Notes under the pieces: model-generated
Told to the model about the DNA's origin: nothing
What the model saw: the letters and a program-made list of their open reading frames with translations, nothing else
Databases searched by the model: none
Translations under genes and position numbers: made by a program
Shown: in pieces, positions 12,160 to 23,079 of the stretch
Layout: every line of letters starts with the position of its first letter
Position numbering within the stretch: the stretch's first letter is position 1
Assembly: GCA_016748015.1 (NCBI GenBank)
Contig: JAAOMT010000445.1
Coordinates: forward strand, 449,302 to 513,301
DNA length: 64,000 bases
Source: Geosiphon pyriformis
Taxonomy: Eukaryota; Glomeromycota; Glomeromycetes; Archaeosporales; Geosiphonaceae
Direction of reading: 5' to 3'

Positions 12160-12815
12160 GTTCACTTGGAAGTGCCCATAACAATAAAAGCTGCTTTATC
12201 ATCAAGTATAAAAGAACAAGAAAAAATTAAAAAATCACATGTTCCAGTCCTTTGCAACCATGAAAAAAAATTAATTTTATATAGAGCCATCAGCACTACT
12301 CTGGAAAATTTAGGTCTTAACTGTAGTCTGTCAACTGCTACAAATGTACTGTACAACTCCGGAATTTGTTTACATATTGAAGCAATGAATCTTTATTTCT
12401 TAGAAACACATACTTAAATGGTGCGAGGAAAATAAAATAAAACCGTTTACAATTGGACAAAAAATTATCTTCTCCGACGAGACGAGTGTGAAAATTGGGA
12501 AATAATTAAAACAACCAAGAGTTTGGTGGCACAATGTAGAGAACTTTAATGCGAGTTACTTGGTGCCTACTTTTAAAGTGGACAAAATTGTAATGGACTG
12601 AGGGTGTTTCACAAAGGGATTAAAAGGATCATTAGTATTTTGTGATGAATAGAAAAAAAATGGTGAAAAAATAAATAAAATACTTACCTTGAAATATTAA
12701 AAACCAGTTTTATATCATTTCAGAACACAGTTAAGGTGCTAACCGGAAGCTAGTCAATTTTTTAGCAAGATAACGCATCGATCCATACTGTGGAAATGAG
12801 AGAAATTAGTTTGAT
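12160..12815 (+). pseudogene. Decayed Tc1/mariner-family transposase
   Basis: The conceptual translation follows the Tc1/mariner DDE transposase layout. An N-terminal helix-turn-helix-like stretch comes first (AISTTLENLGL, about 12280-12310). Then comes a KWCEENKIKPF segment and the first catalytic block IIFSDET at about 12465-12485. VWW and YLVPTFKVDK blocks follow (about 12525-12590). The second catalytic block is IFQQDNASIHT at about 12755-12785. The frame is broken by several stops and small shifts, and the third catalytic acidic residue and both terminal inverted repeats were not found. It is a dead copy. Family membership rests on motif order seen by eye. Confidence 0.72.
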
Positions 12816-13758
12816 CTTTTTTATTTGGTATAAATATAAAATAAAACGGAAAATCATCGAAATTTTTGTGTTCAATTTTAAAATGGGCGTTAATTTTGAG
12901 TTACTGTATAAAAATTTTTATTTATCTTTTTTCGAGATTCTCATATTCTAAATTGAAAATCTTTGAAAAAGAATGTTAAGTTAATGAGAATAATGATTAA
13001 TATAACCATTATAGACCAATAATTTATAGGCTTTAAATAATCTTAATACTTTTGATATATTTGGAAAATTTTAGAATTCTAATATTATCATATTTGATTT
13101 CAATTAATATTTTTTTGTTGATATTCTCAAAATTATAGATGGATTTATTCAAATTTTTTGTCAAAAAAGTTTAAAATTTCTCATAATTTTCAAGGCTAAC
13201 TTTTTTTCGCTGGGTATTCTGAATAGGAAACGCCCACTGAAATTCTAAATAGAATAAGCTTTTAAACTAAACTTCAACTAAGAAAATGGTAAAAATAAAA
13301 TATGTTTATACTCAAAAAATACAGAAATAAATATCGAATTGGAAACCGAGATTTAACTCTATTTTGGAACTTCCGAACCTTATCAACGGAAAATCTATGA
13401 ATTACCTTCTTAAGACAACTGAATACCGTCGATTTCAAGGTAATCTATAGAACTTTCGGCAAGTGTGTCATGGATTTTGCTTAGAATAATTTCTCCTACG
13501 GTAAACTTTTATAGATGATTAATCAATTAAGCCAACCTTATTAAAATAACAAGTTTATCTTGAGAATAAGAATCAATGCAACAAAATTTTGAATTCGTGA
13601 AATGTTTTATTTTATTTCATTTTGAATATTTACAAGAATAAATAATATCTATTTTTAGAACGTGTATCGGATAATTTAGGGGCAAAAATTCAATCTTTAA
13701 AAATAAATAAATAAATAGAAAAATGAAAATAGTTCTTTCACTAATTTTAGATGTTCGA
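12816..13758. other. Intergenic, no gene seen
   Basis: Between the dead transposase and the 3' end of the kinase-like gene. It presumably includes that gene's 3' untranslated region. I can support no other feature. Confidence 0.5.
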
Positions 13759-16363
13759 TTAGGCCAACACAATAGTATTCACACTCTCACGGCTATCTTG
13801 AGCAGCTTGTAAATCTCCAATATGTTGTTCTTTTAAACTTTGTTGTTTTTTATACACCTGAACTCGTTTCATTAAATTATCGAATTTACCTTTAACATGT
13901 TTATTTTTCATCTCAGGAGGATTAGCTGCCATGTATTTTTTCAAGAAATTTTCAGCTCCGTCCAAATCAATCGGCTGGGCATGTAATCCATCCAATAAGA
14001 TCTCGGCATATAACAAATAGGCTCTTGGCTCCTGATTTCGCGTTGCACGTTTCAAAAAGTCCATCCCAGCAGTTTGATCATAACTACTTCCTTTCAAACA
14101 TGCATGAGCATACATATACTGTGCACGCGCAATCAAACGTCGTCTACCAGGTTGCGATTGAGCTTCTGCTGCTTGTTTTAGATAAACCAATGCTTGATCT
14201 TCATCACGTTCAACCCCTGAACCACCTTCATAAAGAAATTTACCGGCATAGAATTGTGCGAAAAAGTTTTTTTGTTTAGCGTAAACTTCAATGAATGGCA
14301 TTGCCTCATTTATTTGACGATTTTCCTTTATCATTTCTTCTAGATGTTCCCAGTCGGGTAATTGGTCCCCCGGTTTTATGGCTGGAAGTTCTGATATTTG
14401 GACTTCTATTTCGGCCTTTGAATTTGCAAACGTCATTTTTAATAATGATGTTTCATTGATAACTTCGGAGTTTTCAACTCCTGGTAGTGGGGAATTGGAT
14501 CTCGGAGCTTGAATACCCAAATCTGAAGAATTATTTTGGTGAAATAATGAAGATGACGACGAAGATGAAGATGACGAGGATTTATGTTTCTTAAATTTCT
14601 CGGCAAGTGAACGCAATTGAACTGCTAAAGATTGCATGGTAGGACGTTTAGTGGTTGCTTCTTGCCATGCTGATTCCATTAAACTACGATAGTCTGCTGG
14701 AGTGTCTGAAGGAATTGGGGATGGCCTAGAACCAGCTAATATAGCTAGTGCTACCTCGTTAATCGAGGAAATGTCAGTGAATGGTAATGCTTGTGCTGCA
14801 ATTTCCCACATCACAATACCAAAGCTATAGACATCCATTGGTTTACTATATGGAATCGATTTTAATTTTTGTGGTGCTGTCCATCTATGCATTGAAATCA
14901 TTTTTTGAAAAACGGTAATTGAATGAGTCAAGGTTAGAATTTTGACTTTAAATTATTCAACTTTACATTCCATTTAATTAATACCTCGTTCCTGCAGTCA
15001 GGTAAGCAATCGAAGTTGTAGCCTCTCCTCCGAATCGGCTCATACCAAAATTGCTTAATTTGGGTGTCATATTTTCGTCGAGTAATATGTTATGACTGGA
15101 TAATTGAGAAATAAAGAAATCTTATTAATCAGAGATTATAAAAATTACATTCAAAATAAAAATTTCTCCTTTTTACCATCTAACATCATGATGAAGAATA
15201 TCTCTTGAGTGACACCATGAGAGAGCATTAGAAATACTGGCGACAAATTTTGCTTTTAGTTTCCACTCTATTCCCGGGTTGTTATATAGATACGTCTCGA
15301 GGTCACCGAATTCGGCCCATTCGGTTGCCACATATAAATAGTCTGATTTGATTGTGGTTCCATAACTAAATGATGAAAAAGAAAATTGCTTGTTAAATAT
15401 TTAGCAATTCAATATTTAAATAAGGTTCGATCCATAATAAAAATCTCAACTTACAACTTTTCAATAGTAGTACAGCTCTGAAAATTTGAAAGCAAAACAA
15501 TCTGTTTATAAATACTATCTAAAGTCTCTTTTTTTATGTCTTTCATATTCCCAAGACGTTTTAATGCCACATACTCTCCATGTGGAACAAATAGTTTTTT
15601 CTGAATTTGTTTCAATTCACCACGATAAACAGGCGTTTCCTCTTCTGCTTCATCGTCCCCAAAATCTTCATAGTTGATTTTGCTCTCTTCTATTTCTTTT
15701 GGAGTAGCACCAACACCTTTATTGTTTAATGCAATCTTAATTAACTCCCTCTCTTCTCGATCATGCTTTTCACGTTCGTGAATAAATTCTTTGACTAGAG
15801 TGTTTGTCTCGGTAATTACTGATTGAGCATTGGAGATTATAGAATGTGTGTCGAAGTCGAGGTCAAGATGAAAATCAGCTTGAGCCTGATCTAGTCTTCG
15901 TGTGAAATCCTCATGCATTGCTTGTACCTGATTGAAAATTATGAAGAAAGAAGAAGTTAGAGCAGAAAAAAAAATATAGATATTTGAAATGGTTTCTTAA
16001 AAAAAAACCTACATCATTTGCCCCAACAATTTTCATAACTTTCTTCATGAACCGACTACCAAAAGGTCCAGGTGCTCTTAACTCCACAATATAATCCCGA
16101 ATTTCTTTTAGGATACTAATATACTGCTCAAATGCCTTTTGGCATTTCTCCGATGGTGCTTCTTGCTCTAACCATTTTTGCTTGATTCTAACACGTTCTG
16201 ATAAAGCTTTACAAACAACTTTATTATGTTGGGCTGTAGTTGCCAATTGAAATATAACGTCACATATTTCCGCGGCATTTTGTATGAAGGGAACCATCTT
16301 TGCAACTTGGATTGTGGTATTGATTGCGGTCATTACATTGTCAGTAATTGTAGAGTTTGCCAT
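13759..16363 (-). CDS. HeLo/MLKL-like, degenerate TKL kinase and Sel1-repeat protein
   Basis: Five exons (16363-16013, 15927-15455, 15365-15177, 15095-14985, 14884-13759) joined at GT...AG sites. They give an uninterrupted 750-codon frame (749 residues), which supports the model. Residues 1 to about 140 are all-helical and resemble the HeLo/MLKL N-terminal bundle. Residues about 205-470 are a tyrosine-kinase-like domain. It keeps the VALK lysine (K240), catalytic-loop HHDVRCHN (D335, N340) and DVYSFG (D392). It has no recognisable glycine loop, Gln at the alpha-C position (Q259), NFG in place of DFG (N353) and APQ in place of APE. An 11-Ser run is at about 477-487. Sel1-like helical repeats follow at about 570-700, with YAGKFLYEGG, YAHACLKG and YAEILLDG. 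Sel1 repeats usually act as protein scaffolds. The retained lysine and Asp leave residual activity possible. Signalling or cell-death control is inferred from domain order only. Confidence 0.88.
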
Positions 16364-16365
16364 AT

Positions 16366-16407
<42 letters not shown>
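16366..16407. repeat. (GAT)n microsatellite in the 5' leader
   Basis: About 13 GAT triplets ending 2-3 bp from the start codon of the minus-strand kinase-like gene. They therefore lie in its 5' untranslated region or core promoter. Length variation here could change expression. Confidence 0.9.
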
Positions 16408-18749
16408 GTGAGTGGTAAAAGAAGAGGTAGGTATAACTGAGATAAGTATGAATAATTTTTAAGATTCAGGTCTACAGAATCTCGAGAAAAAAGTATAAAA
16501 CTTAGTATGTATATCAAATACAACTGCCAAAAATCAAAATTTTGTTTTTTTGAGTCAATCACTTTTGTTTTTTGGACAACATCTTTATATAGAAGATTCG
16601 CTTTAACACACAATATATAAAAGCGGGAAGATATCCTTGGAAAAAAGGTGGATAAAAGTTTTGCCTAGTTTTGTGAAATGTGTAACAGACGCATATCATT
16701 AACGTTGTTAAAGATAAAATGGGCTTTCGTGTATCACTGAAGCAGGGTCAAATTTTCAAAGTTTATGAGAATGTATCAGGTATGATGAGACAAAGCAGTA
16801 AAATTGAAAAAAAACAAAGCATTCTTTCAAAAGTATGTTTGAACAAAGTACATGTACAATGTTTCTTAAATGATAAACCGTGTGACAATGAATAATTATA
16901 ATTTTAGCAAGTATAGTCTCACAATGTCTGAATTAGTGGTAAAAAATCTTTTTTTGAATCTTGTTTTTCAAATTATTTTTAGATTAAAGTTTGACTGTGT
17001 GATGAATTTCTCATGAGAATTTTTTCTTTGTTACTACTACTAGTAAGACATTGGATCGTTATGAAACAAATCTGTTTGTAATGTATTGTTTTCTTTATTA
17101 GGTGAATTTTAACACTGTCATGAATATATGTACACACGGAGGAATAACATTGTTTTACTAAAATTCACATTAACATCTGGGTAATTTTTTTTTTTAATAT
17201 TGTTTTGTGAGAAACTAATTTCTCAATCATTTCCTAATTCAGAAATAATTTTTATCAATCTCTAGATATGTTACCCTTTTTTTTTCAAATAATTTTTTAT
17301 TTTCCCAAGAAAATTTTTAGAGTGATAATTTGCAAGCTATGAATGGAATAGCAAAAATTTTTTTACCGAAATTTTTAGAGGAAATAATTATATCAATGTA
17401 TAATAAAAAATTTGGTTTGCAAGTAAAGTTAACATTTGATTAAAAGGGAATGTTTTTACTGAATTAATCTCTCGAAAAAAAATTACGAGGGATATTGAAA
17501 GATTTTCCGGGAAAAATGAAGATATCATGATAAAATTCTAAAAAACAAATGAATAATCATATATTTGATAAATGAACAACTTGGAAGACTGTTTAATTTT
17601 TAAAAAAGAAAAGATATTAGATTATAAATATTTTTTATAAATTTGCATGTGATATAAATTTTAATCGCATTCAAATTTTTTCATAGTATCCTATTTTTAA
17701 AAATGCAACATTGAGAATAAAAATTTGGAAACAATCAAAAATTGAATCGATGACTTTTGTTGAACGCCATACTAAATTTTAGTTTAATTGATCTGTTTAA
17801 AATTTTATTTCCTACTAATATCGTGAATTAGCTAAGTAAGTAAAAAATTACTTGAAAATTCGTTTTTGACATGACTTTTCATTAATTTTTCGTTTTCATT
17901 CAGTTATAATATTTAGTTAAGACCTATTTCCCATCATTATAAATTCAACTATTAAATTTATTTGAAATTGATGAGATTGATATCTTGTTTAAAAATAGGA
18001 TAAAGCATTTATCTCTTTCAAATTTTCATAACTCTAATAAATAAAAGTAGCATAAATTTATTTAGAAAAATAATTTTTTTCCTTAAAGCTCATTTTTGGA
18101 TAAATAAATAATATCTTTATATAAAAATTATAAATAAACAAATTATTAAATTTAATCTATAATGAAAAGCTGTAAAAAATTAGGACACTGAATTCCAAGA
18201 TCCTTTTTTGAATTTTCTTTCTTTCTTGAGATCCTATTGTCTGATTGGGGAACCTAAATAAAGTTAACATTGTGTTCATTACCACACATTTCACAGAATT
18301 TATTTAGTTAATATCAGTGCATATTAGAGAGTCACAGGTTAAATTTGTCTCATTTCTAATAGAAATCCGAAAAATACCACTTTGAACCAGCAATATTGAC
18401 CAAAAACACAGAAAAATACCCAAAATAAATATTTTTGGTCCTTGTTTCAACTCCTTTCGGGTAAAATTTGTGCTAAACATTATTTACATTACAAGATCGA
18501 CTATCCCAACTGATATGATCAGTTAAAAACGCGTTTCATGATTTTCAAAATGCGTAATATAAAAATGGGACAATGCTAAGCAGTGAAGAACAAAGCTCTT
18601 TATGTTGCGTCGAGTAAGTTAAGAAAATTTCTTAAAATGTCGAAACTATAGAAGCCAAGAAGCATGTTCAAAGAAAATCTTTAGCCCAGTCCTCTATCAA
18701 TTTTCCTAATATTTTTTATACCTGAACTTCTGAAAGTTCTTTCATTCTA

Positions 18750-18752
<3 letters not shown>
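16408..18752. other. Divergent intergenic region
   Basis: Lies between the minus-strand kinase-like gene and the plus-strand membrane-protein gene, so it holds both promoters. No ORF, RNA gene or repeat family is recognised. Runs of A and T are frequent. Confidence 0.5.

Positions 18753-18822
<70 letters not shown>
18753..18822. repeat. 70-nt uninterrupted poly-T tract
   Basis: Seventy consecutive T's ending 55 bp before the start codon of the membrane-protein gene. Poly(dT) tracts exclude nucleosomes in fungal promoters, so a promoter role is plausible. A reverse-oriented poly(A) tail of a retroposed sequence is the alternative. Confidence 0.9.
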
Positions 18823-18877
18823 CATTATCATCCAAAATTTCCTACAAAGACGCCGGTCGTTTTTAAATTTTATCACA

Positions 18878-21683
18878 ATGCAATTGATGATTTCTTTCCT
18901 TTCAGCGACACCTATTTTTCGTCTACTTTTATTTATATTAATTTTAATAATTTTGAACATTGAAAATTCCACGGCACAATACACCAAAACTGTTTACCAG
19001 GAAGAAAATACAATAAATACTTGGCCCTTTAAGACATACAATTATCCTGATGGAACAGTAGTATTGAGACTTTCCTCATCCTCAGGAAATTCAGCAAATA
19101 TTCCTATGCAAGTTTTTTCGCCAAATGGAACATTGACATCATTTAACTTGCAAAGACAAGATTTATTTCCTCAAAAGGCAGATAATGAATTTTTTCCTTT
19201 GTCCCCTGGGTTTATTTTATGGATTTATCCAAGCCAAACTAAGTTAACAGTTGAAAATTTTGATACTTCGAGGACATATTATGGAAATTTGATTTCTTTA
19301 AAAGGGAAAATTGTTCAAAGGTTTGTTAGAATTCCTCAATTATATGTTTTTTTAACTACCAAACACCATCATTTTTCACCTTATTTTTTTTTGATCTGAT
19401 CCTTAGTGGTATATTTTTGGGATCGACGCAGTTATATGATATTGTAAATAACGTTGATCAGTCATCAAGTTTCATGCTTACCATTCAAACAAAGAATACC
19501 TCCGAGATTCAATGGAAAATTTATGCAGAGCCGTAAGTTTTTTACAATTCATTTCTCTTGCTTTACTAATCAGCTGTATTTTAAAAATTTCAAAGTTAAA
19601 AATTTGACCCTTTTGTTGCAATAGAAATCCTTTAGCTCCGAGAATTAAAAAACTTTATGATGGTATCTTGGCAGTCCCATATAATATTAGCACACATAAA
19701 GCATTTGCAACAGTTGAGGGTGGTTTTGGCCTAGCATTTTCTACAAAGTCTTTTATAAATAGTGGTAGAACAAATTACACGATTCCTCCAAAACTACCAT
19801 CAAATTTGAATGTAACCTCGAACCTACTGGAGTTAGTAACTTATGTTACTTTTATGGAACCTAATGCAACAAATTTTGGGAAAATCTTTTTAATCGATCG
19901 AAAAATTAATGCCTCTCAATATATCGACGACAATATAACCCAATGTTTTGCTAAAATTTATGGAACCGGGTTTGAATGTAGTATTGGCAGCGATCGAATA
20001 TCTTTCTTAAGAAGTGGTGCTGTATTAGTTATTACTCCCTCGGTCACTAGGTCTCAATTAAATAAACCGTTACCTTACGGTGGAATGTTGATTGAAGATC
20101 CTGTTGGTTCGCTCGGGATTTATGACGAAAATGGATTTTTTAAACAAATGTGGCCTCTGCCTGTCCCTGATCAAGATTTCGGTAATTTTTTTTATGATAT
20201 CTTGCCAAATAATACCATTTGGGGAGCTTATAAGGCAGGTGAAGATACGAATATTACCGTATTTCAAGCTGATTTACCGAAATTCTTTTCAGGTCCGAAA
20301 TACATATCATTTTTCAAACTTTTCTCTCTCTTCGTTTTTGGTGAACTAGTTTTTTATTTTTTTCATTTTACAAATCTCACTTTAACATTAGATAAAGGAT
20401 TTAATAATCCAACAATTGATTCAACATCACCTTCACCAAATACCGTAATCCCTCTAGGGTTTGATAAACTTATCATCACTTATACTATGCAAATTAATAT
20501 GTCAGTAAAAAACGTTTCCATATATCAAAAAAATGGGGACTTTTTGAATTTACGACAAACTTTTTCGGCACAATCACCTTATTGTATATTAGAAACAAAT
20601 GGAAAAACAGTTTCGGTCACAGTACTAAGCAGTACTTTTAACATTCCTAACGCACAATATTTTGTTACTATTGATAATAATTTCGTAAAAAATCAATTAT
20701 TGGATGAACCTTTGTTTGGTGTTGCTAAAAATGATTGGACCTTCACAACAGCAGGTAATTCGAATTTTAAAATGAAATTTTTTGAGTACGAATTAATCTA
20801 AAATTAATATTTTCTGATCTAGTTGAAAGAAAAAATGAATTTGCAGGTAATTTTTGCTCTTTTCATTATCAATAATTTCTATTTGATATCTTAAAATTGA
20901 ATTTTCTTTTTTTTATAAAAACTTTTAGACTCATATGATGGTTTGCTACGTCTAACCCCAGACGGTACCTCCTTTTTCAAAAGACTTTCAAAAACAGAGG
21001 CTAAAGAATTTATTGAGCAATTACGTATCGAACTATCGCAAATTATTCCGATCGACTTAACACGAATTAAAACTTCAAATCGTCAACAGGACGACTCCTC
21101 GACTCCTAAATCACAAACTCTTCTCCAGTTTACCATTCTCACTAATCAAAATGCTTCAGATGGTAATTCATTGGAAATTGCCAATAATTTAAATATTTTG
21201 ATTCAGAATAAAGCTATAACACAAATTAGCCTCAATAAACACACTTCATTTTTGGATAGTGATTTTGGATATAAACTTAGTCGTGAGTATTAAAATTTAT
21301 TTGTTTTCTGATATTACTTGAACAGATTAAATATATCTATTAAAATTTTTCCTCCATTGACTTTAGCAAATCTGTGGGAAAAGTTAAGAATTAAATTAAT
21401 TGTGGTTGGCGTTCTCTTGCTTGCCTTAATTATAATTTTTTTCTGGGCCAGGTGGAAATTTCCAGAGGTAAATTATAGATTAATTAATACTTGAGTAAAA
21501 TTAATCTACAAAAAACTTATATTGACCATTTTTTGTAGGGTAAAAACTTTATCATTTTTGGTCAAACATTACTTTTTGTTGATTTGGGTCTTGATATTGC
21601 ATTTATTTTAAGAAATGGGAAAGATATTCCAATACTTTTTATCCCAAGGTAAACCGTTTTGCCTATTTTTAAAGAATTTCATG

Positions 21684-21714
<31 letters not shown>

Positions 21715-22339
21715 TCGATCAAACTTTTATTTTTACACTAATTTTTTTTTTCAACAGCCTAGTTATCCTTATTTCTTCTGTCACCTTCAATTCAGCATTG
21801 GCGGTATATATCTTAAGTTATGAAATTCGAAAAAACCCAGAATGTCATCAATGGTTTCGAAATTACACCAAACCAGCCTCTTTGCTCACTATACTAGCAA
21901 GCGCTGACATTGAAGCTCTAAATCTTTTCTCGTCCCGTTTTGCCGGGCTGAAAATATTTGAAGCACCTTTTTCAAAGTATATCCAGAAGCTTATTTTCTG
22001 GGGTAGTTTTTGTAACTTATTTATTGAGGATATACCACAATTGATTATTCAAGTATGTATTTTTGCAATCTGTAGACATGAATAAGAATTTGATCTTTTA
22101 AAACTTTTATTATACTAATTCCTAACTATTTAATCTTAATTTTGCAGATATTTTATTACCAATCAAGCGTGGCTTATGATAATATACCTTTCCTGACTCT
22201 TATCACAAGTTCCATTAGCGTAATTTGTAATTTAATAGGTCGCGGGTATGATATTGCTGTCAAAAATACATCTAAGGATAGCGATAATCATAATGACATA
22301 GATATGTCATCTAATAGAAACCTCGACACCAATCCTTAA
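18878..22339 (+). CDS. Secretory-pathway multi-pass membrane protein, unknown function
   Basis: Ten exons: 18878-19320, 19407-19532, 19625-20292, 20392-20754, 20823-20846, 20929-21282, 21367-21467, 21539-21648, 21758-22052, 22148-22339. They give 892 codons (891 residues). Residues 1-34 are a signal peptide or anchor. The ectodomain to about residue 660 has many N-X-S/T sites. It includes a beta-rich segment around DSTSPSPNT...WTFTTA, like bacterial-type Ig (Big_5-like) domains. A stretch at about 542-655 (LLRLTPDGTSFFKRL onward) could be SEA-like. Membrane segments follow from about 668 (LIVVGVLLLALIIIFFWA), then several more. They carry the charged motif FIEDIPQLIIQ, loosely like XK-related proteins, and end in a polar tail. 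Exon 5 is a 24-nt micro-exon. The third intron (20293-20391) is 99 nt, in frame and without stops. If it is retained, 33 hydrophobic residues are added. Function is not recognised; a surface receptor or transporter-like role is speculation. Confidence 0.8.
21684..21714. repeat. (ATT)n microsatellite inside an intron
   Basis: About ten ATT units within the intron at 21649-21757 of the membrane-protein gene. Confidence 0.9.
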
Positions 22340-23079
22340 AAAGATTGTTCAAATAGGATAGCAAAAGATGGATGAGTAATGTTTAAGTGAATTTTGTAGA
22401 TCGAAATGATTTTACCAAATGTAAATTTTTATGTGCGTTATAGTATACAATATTTAAATTGTAGAGAACTGGCAAATAATTTAATTTAATAAAAACCCTG
22501 TGTAATGTAGGAAAAACTTGTGATGGGCAATAAGAAAAATATGAATGAAAAAAACTCGTGATACTATGTAGTTGAAAGATCATGATGTTTGTCTAATCAA
22601 ACTTGTTCCCATTGGATACAGATGTTCAACTAAAAGTTATTATAAATACCACAAAAGAGATCGTCAAGTAAAAATTTAATTCTAAAACTCAAATAAATTC
22701 AATATCAAAAAACCATTTCAAGCAACTGACTTACTATCATTATAAAGTGATACCTTGGAAAATTTCATAATTTACAAACTTATCAATTAATCATAAAAAA
22801 TTACTAGCGTAAACTATTATAAATCTTTTAATTATAATGGTTTGAATAATGGAAACTCCACTTTCTCATTTAGTAATGAGAAGAAAAGATAATTCCTATA
22901 AAAGTAATACTGGTTAAAAGTTATTTGCATAGTAATTAACTTCATTCTTTTTTAAATTTTCAAATTGAAATGGTAATATAAATAAAATCTTATATATTTT
23001 CCATTTTTTTTGATGAACTATTATAACATCTAATAAATTAATATGTAATAGAGATTATTGTAAAGCTATATATAAACAA
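22340..23079. other. Intergenic with dispersed repeat copy B
   Basis: Downstream of the membrane-protein gene. The only structure seen is the second copy of the dispersed repeat at about 22655-22890, matching 11190-11520. The rest is AT-rich DNA before the LINE. Confidence 0.55.
22655..22890. repeat. Dispersed repeat, copy B
   Basis: Same orientation and same two conserved patches as the copy at 11190-11520, at about 75% identity by eye in the best 105 bp. Class unknown. Confidence 0.55.

Noticed and set aside
14025-14279. Plus-strand ORFs opposite the kinase-like gene (also 15486-15677 and 16226-16411)
   Set aside because: They are shadows of exons on the other strand, and one is the GAT repeat read as poly-Asp.
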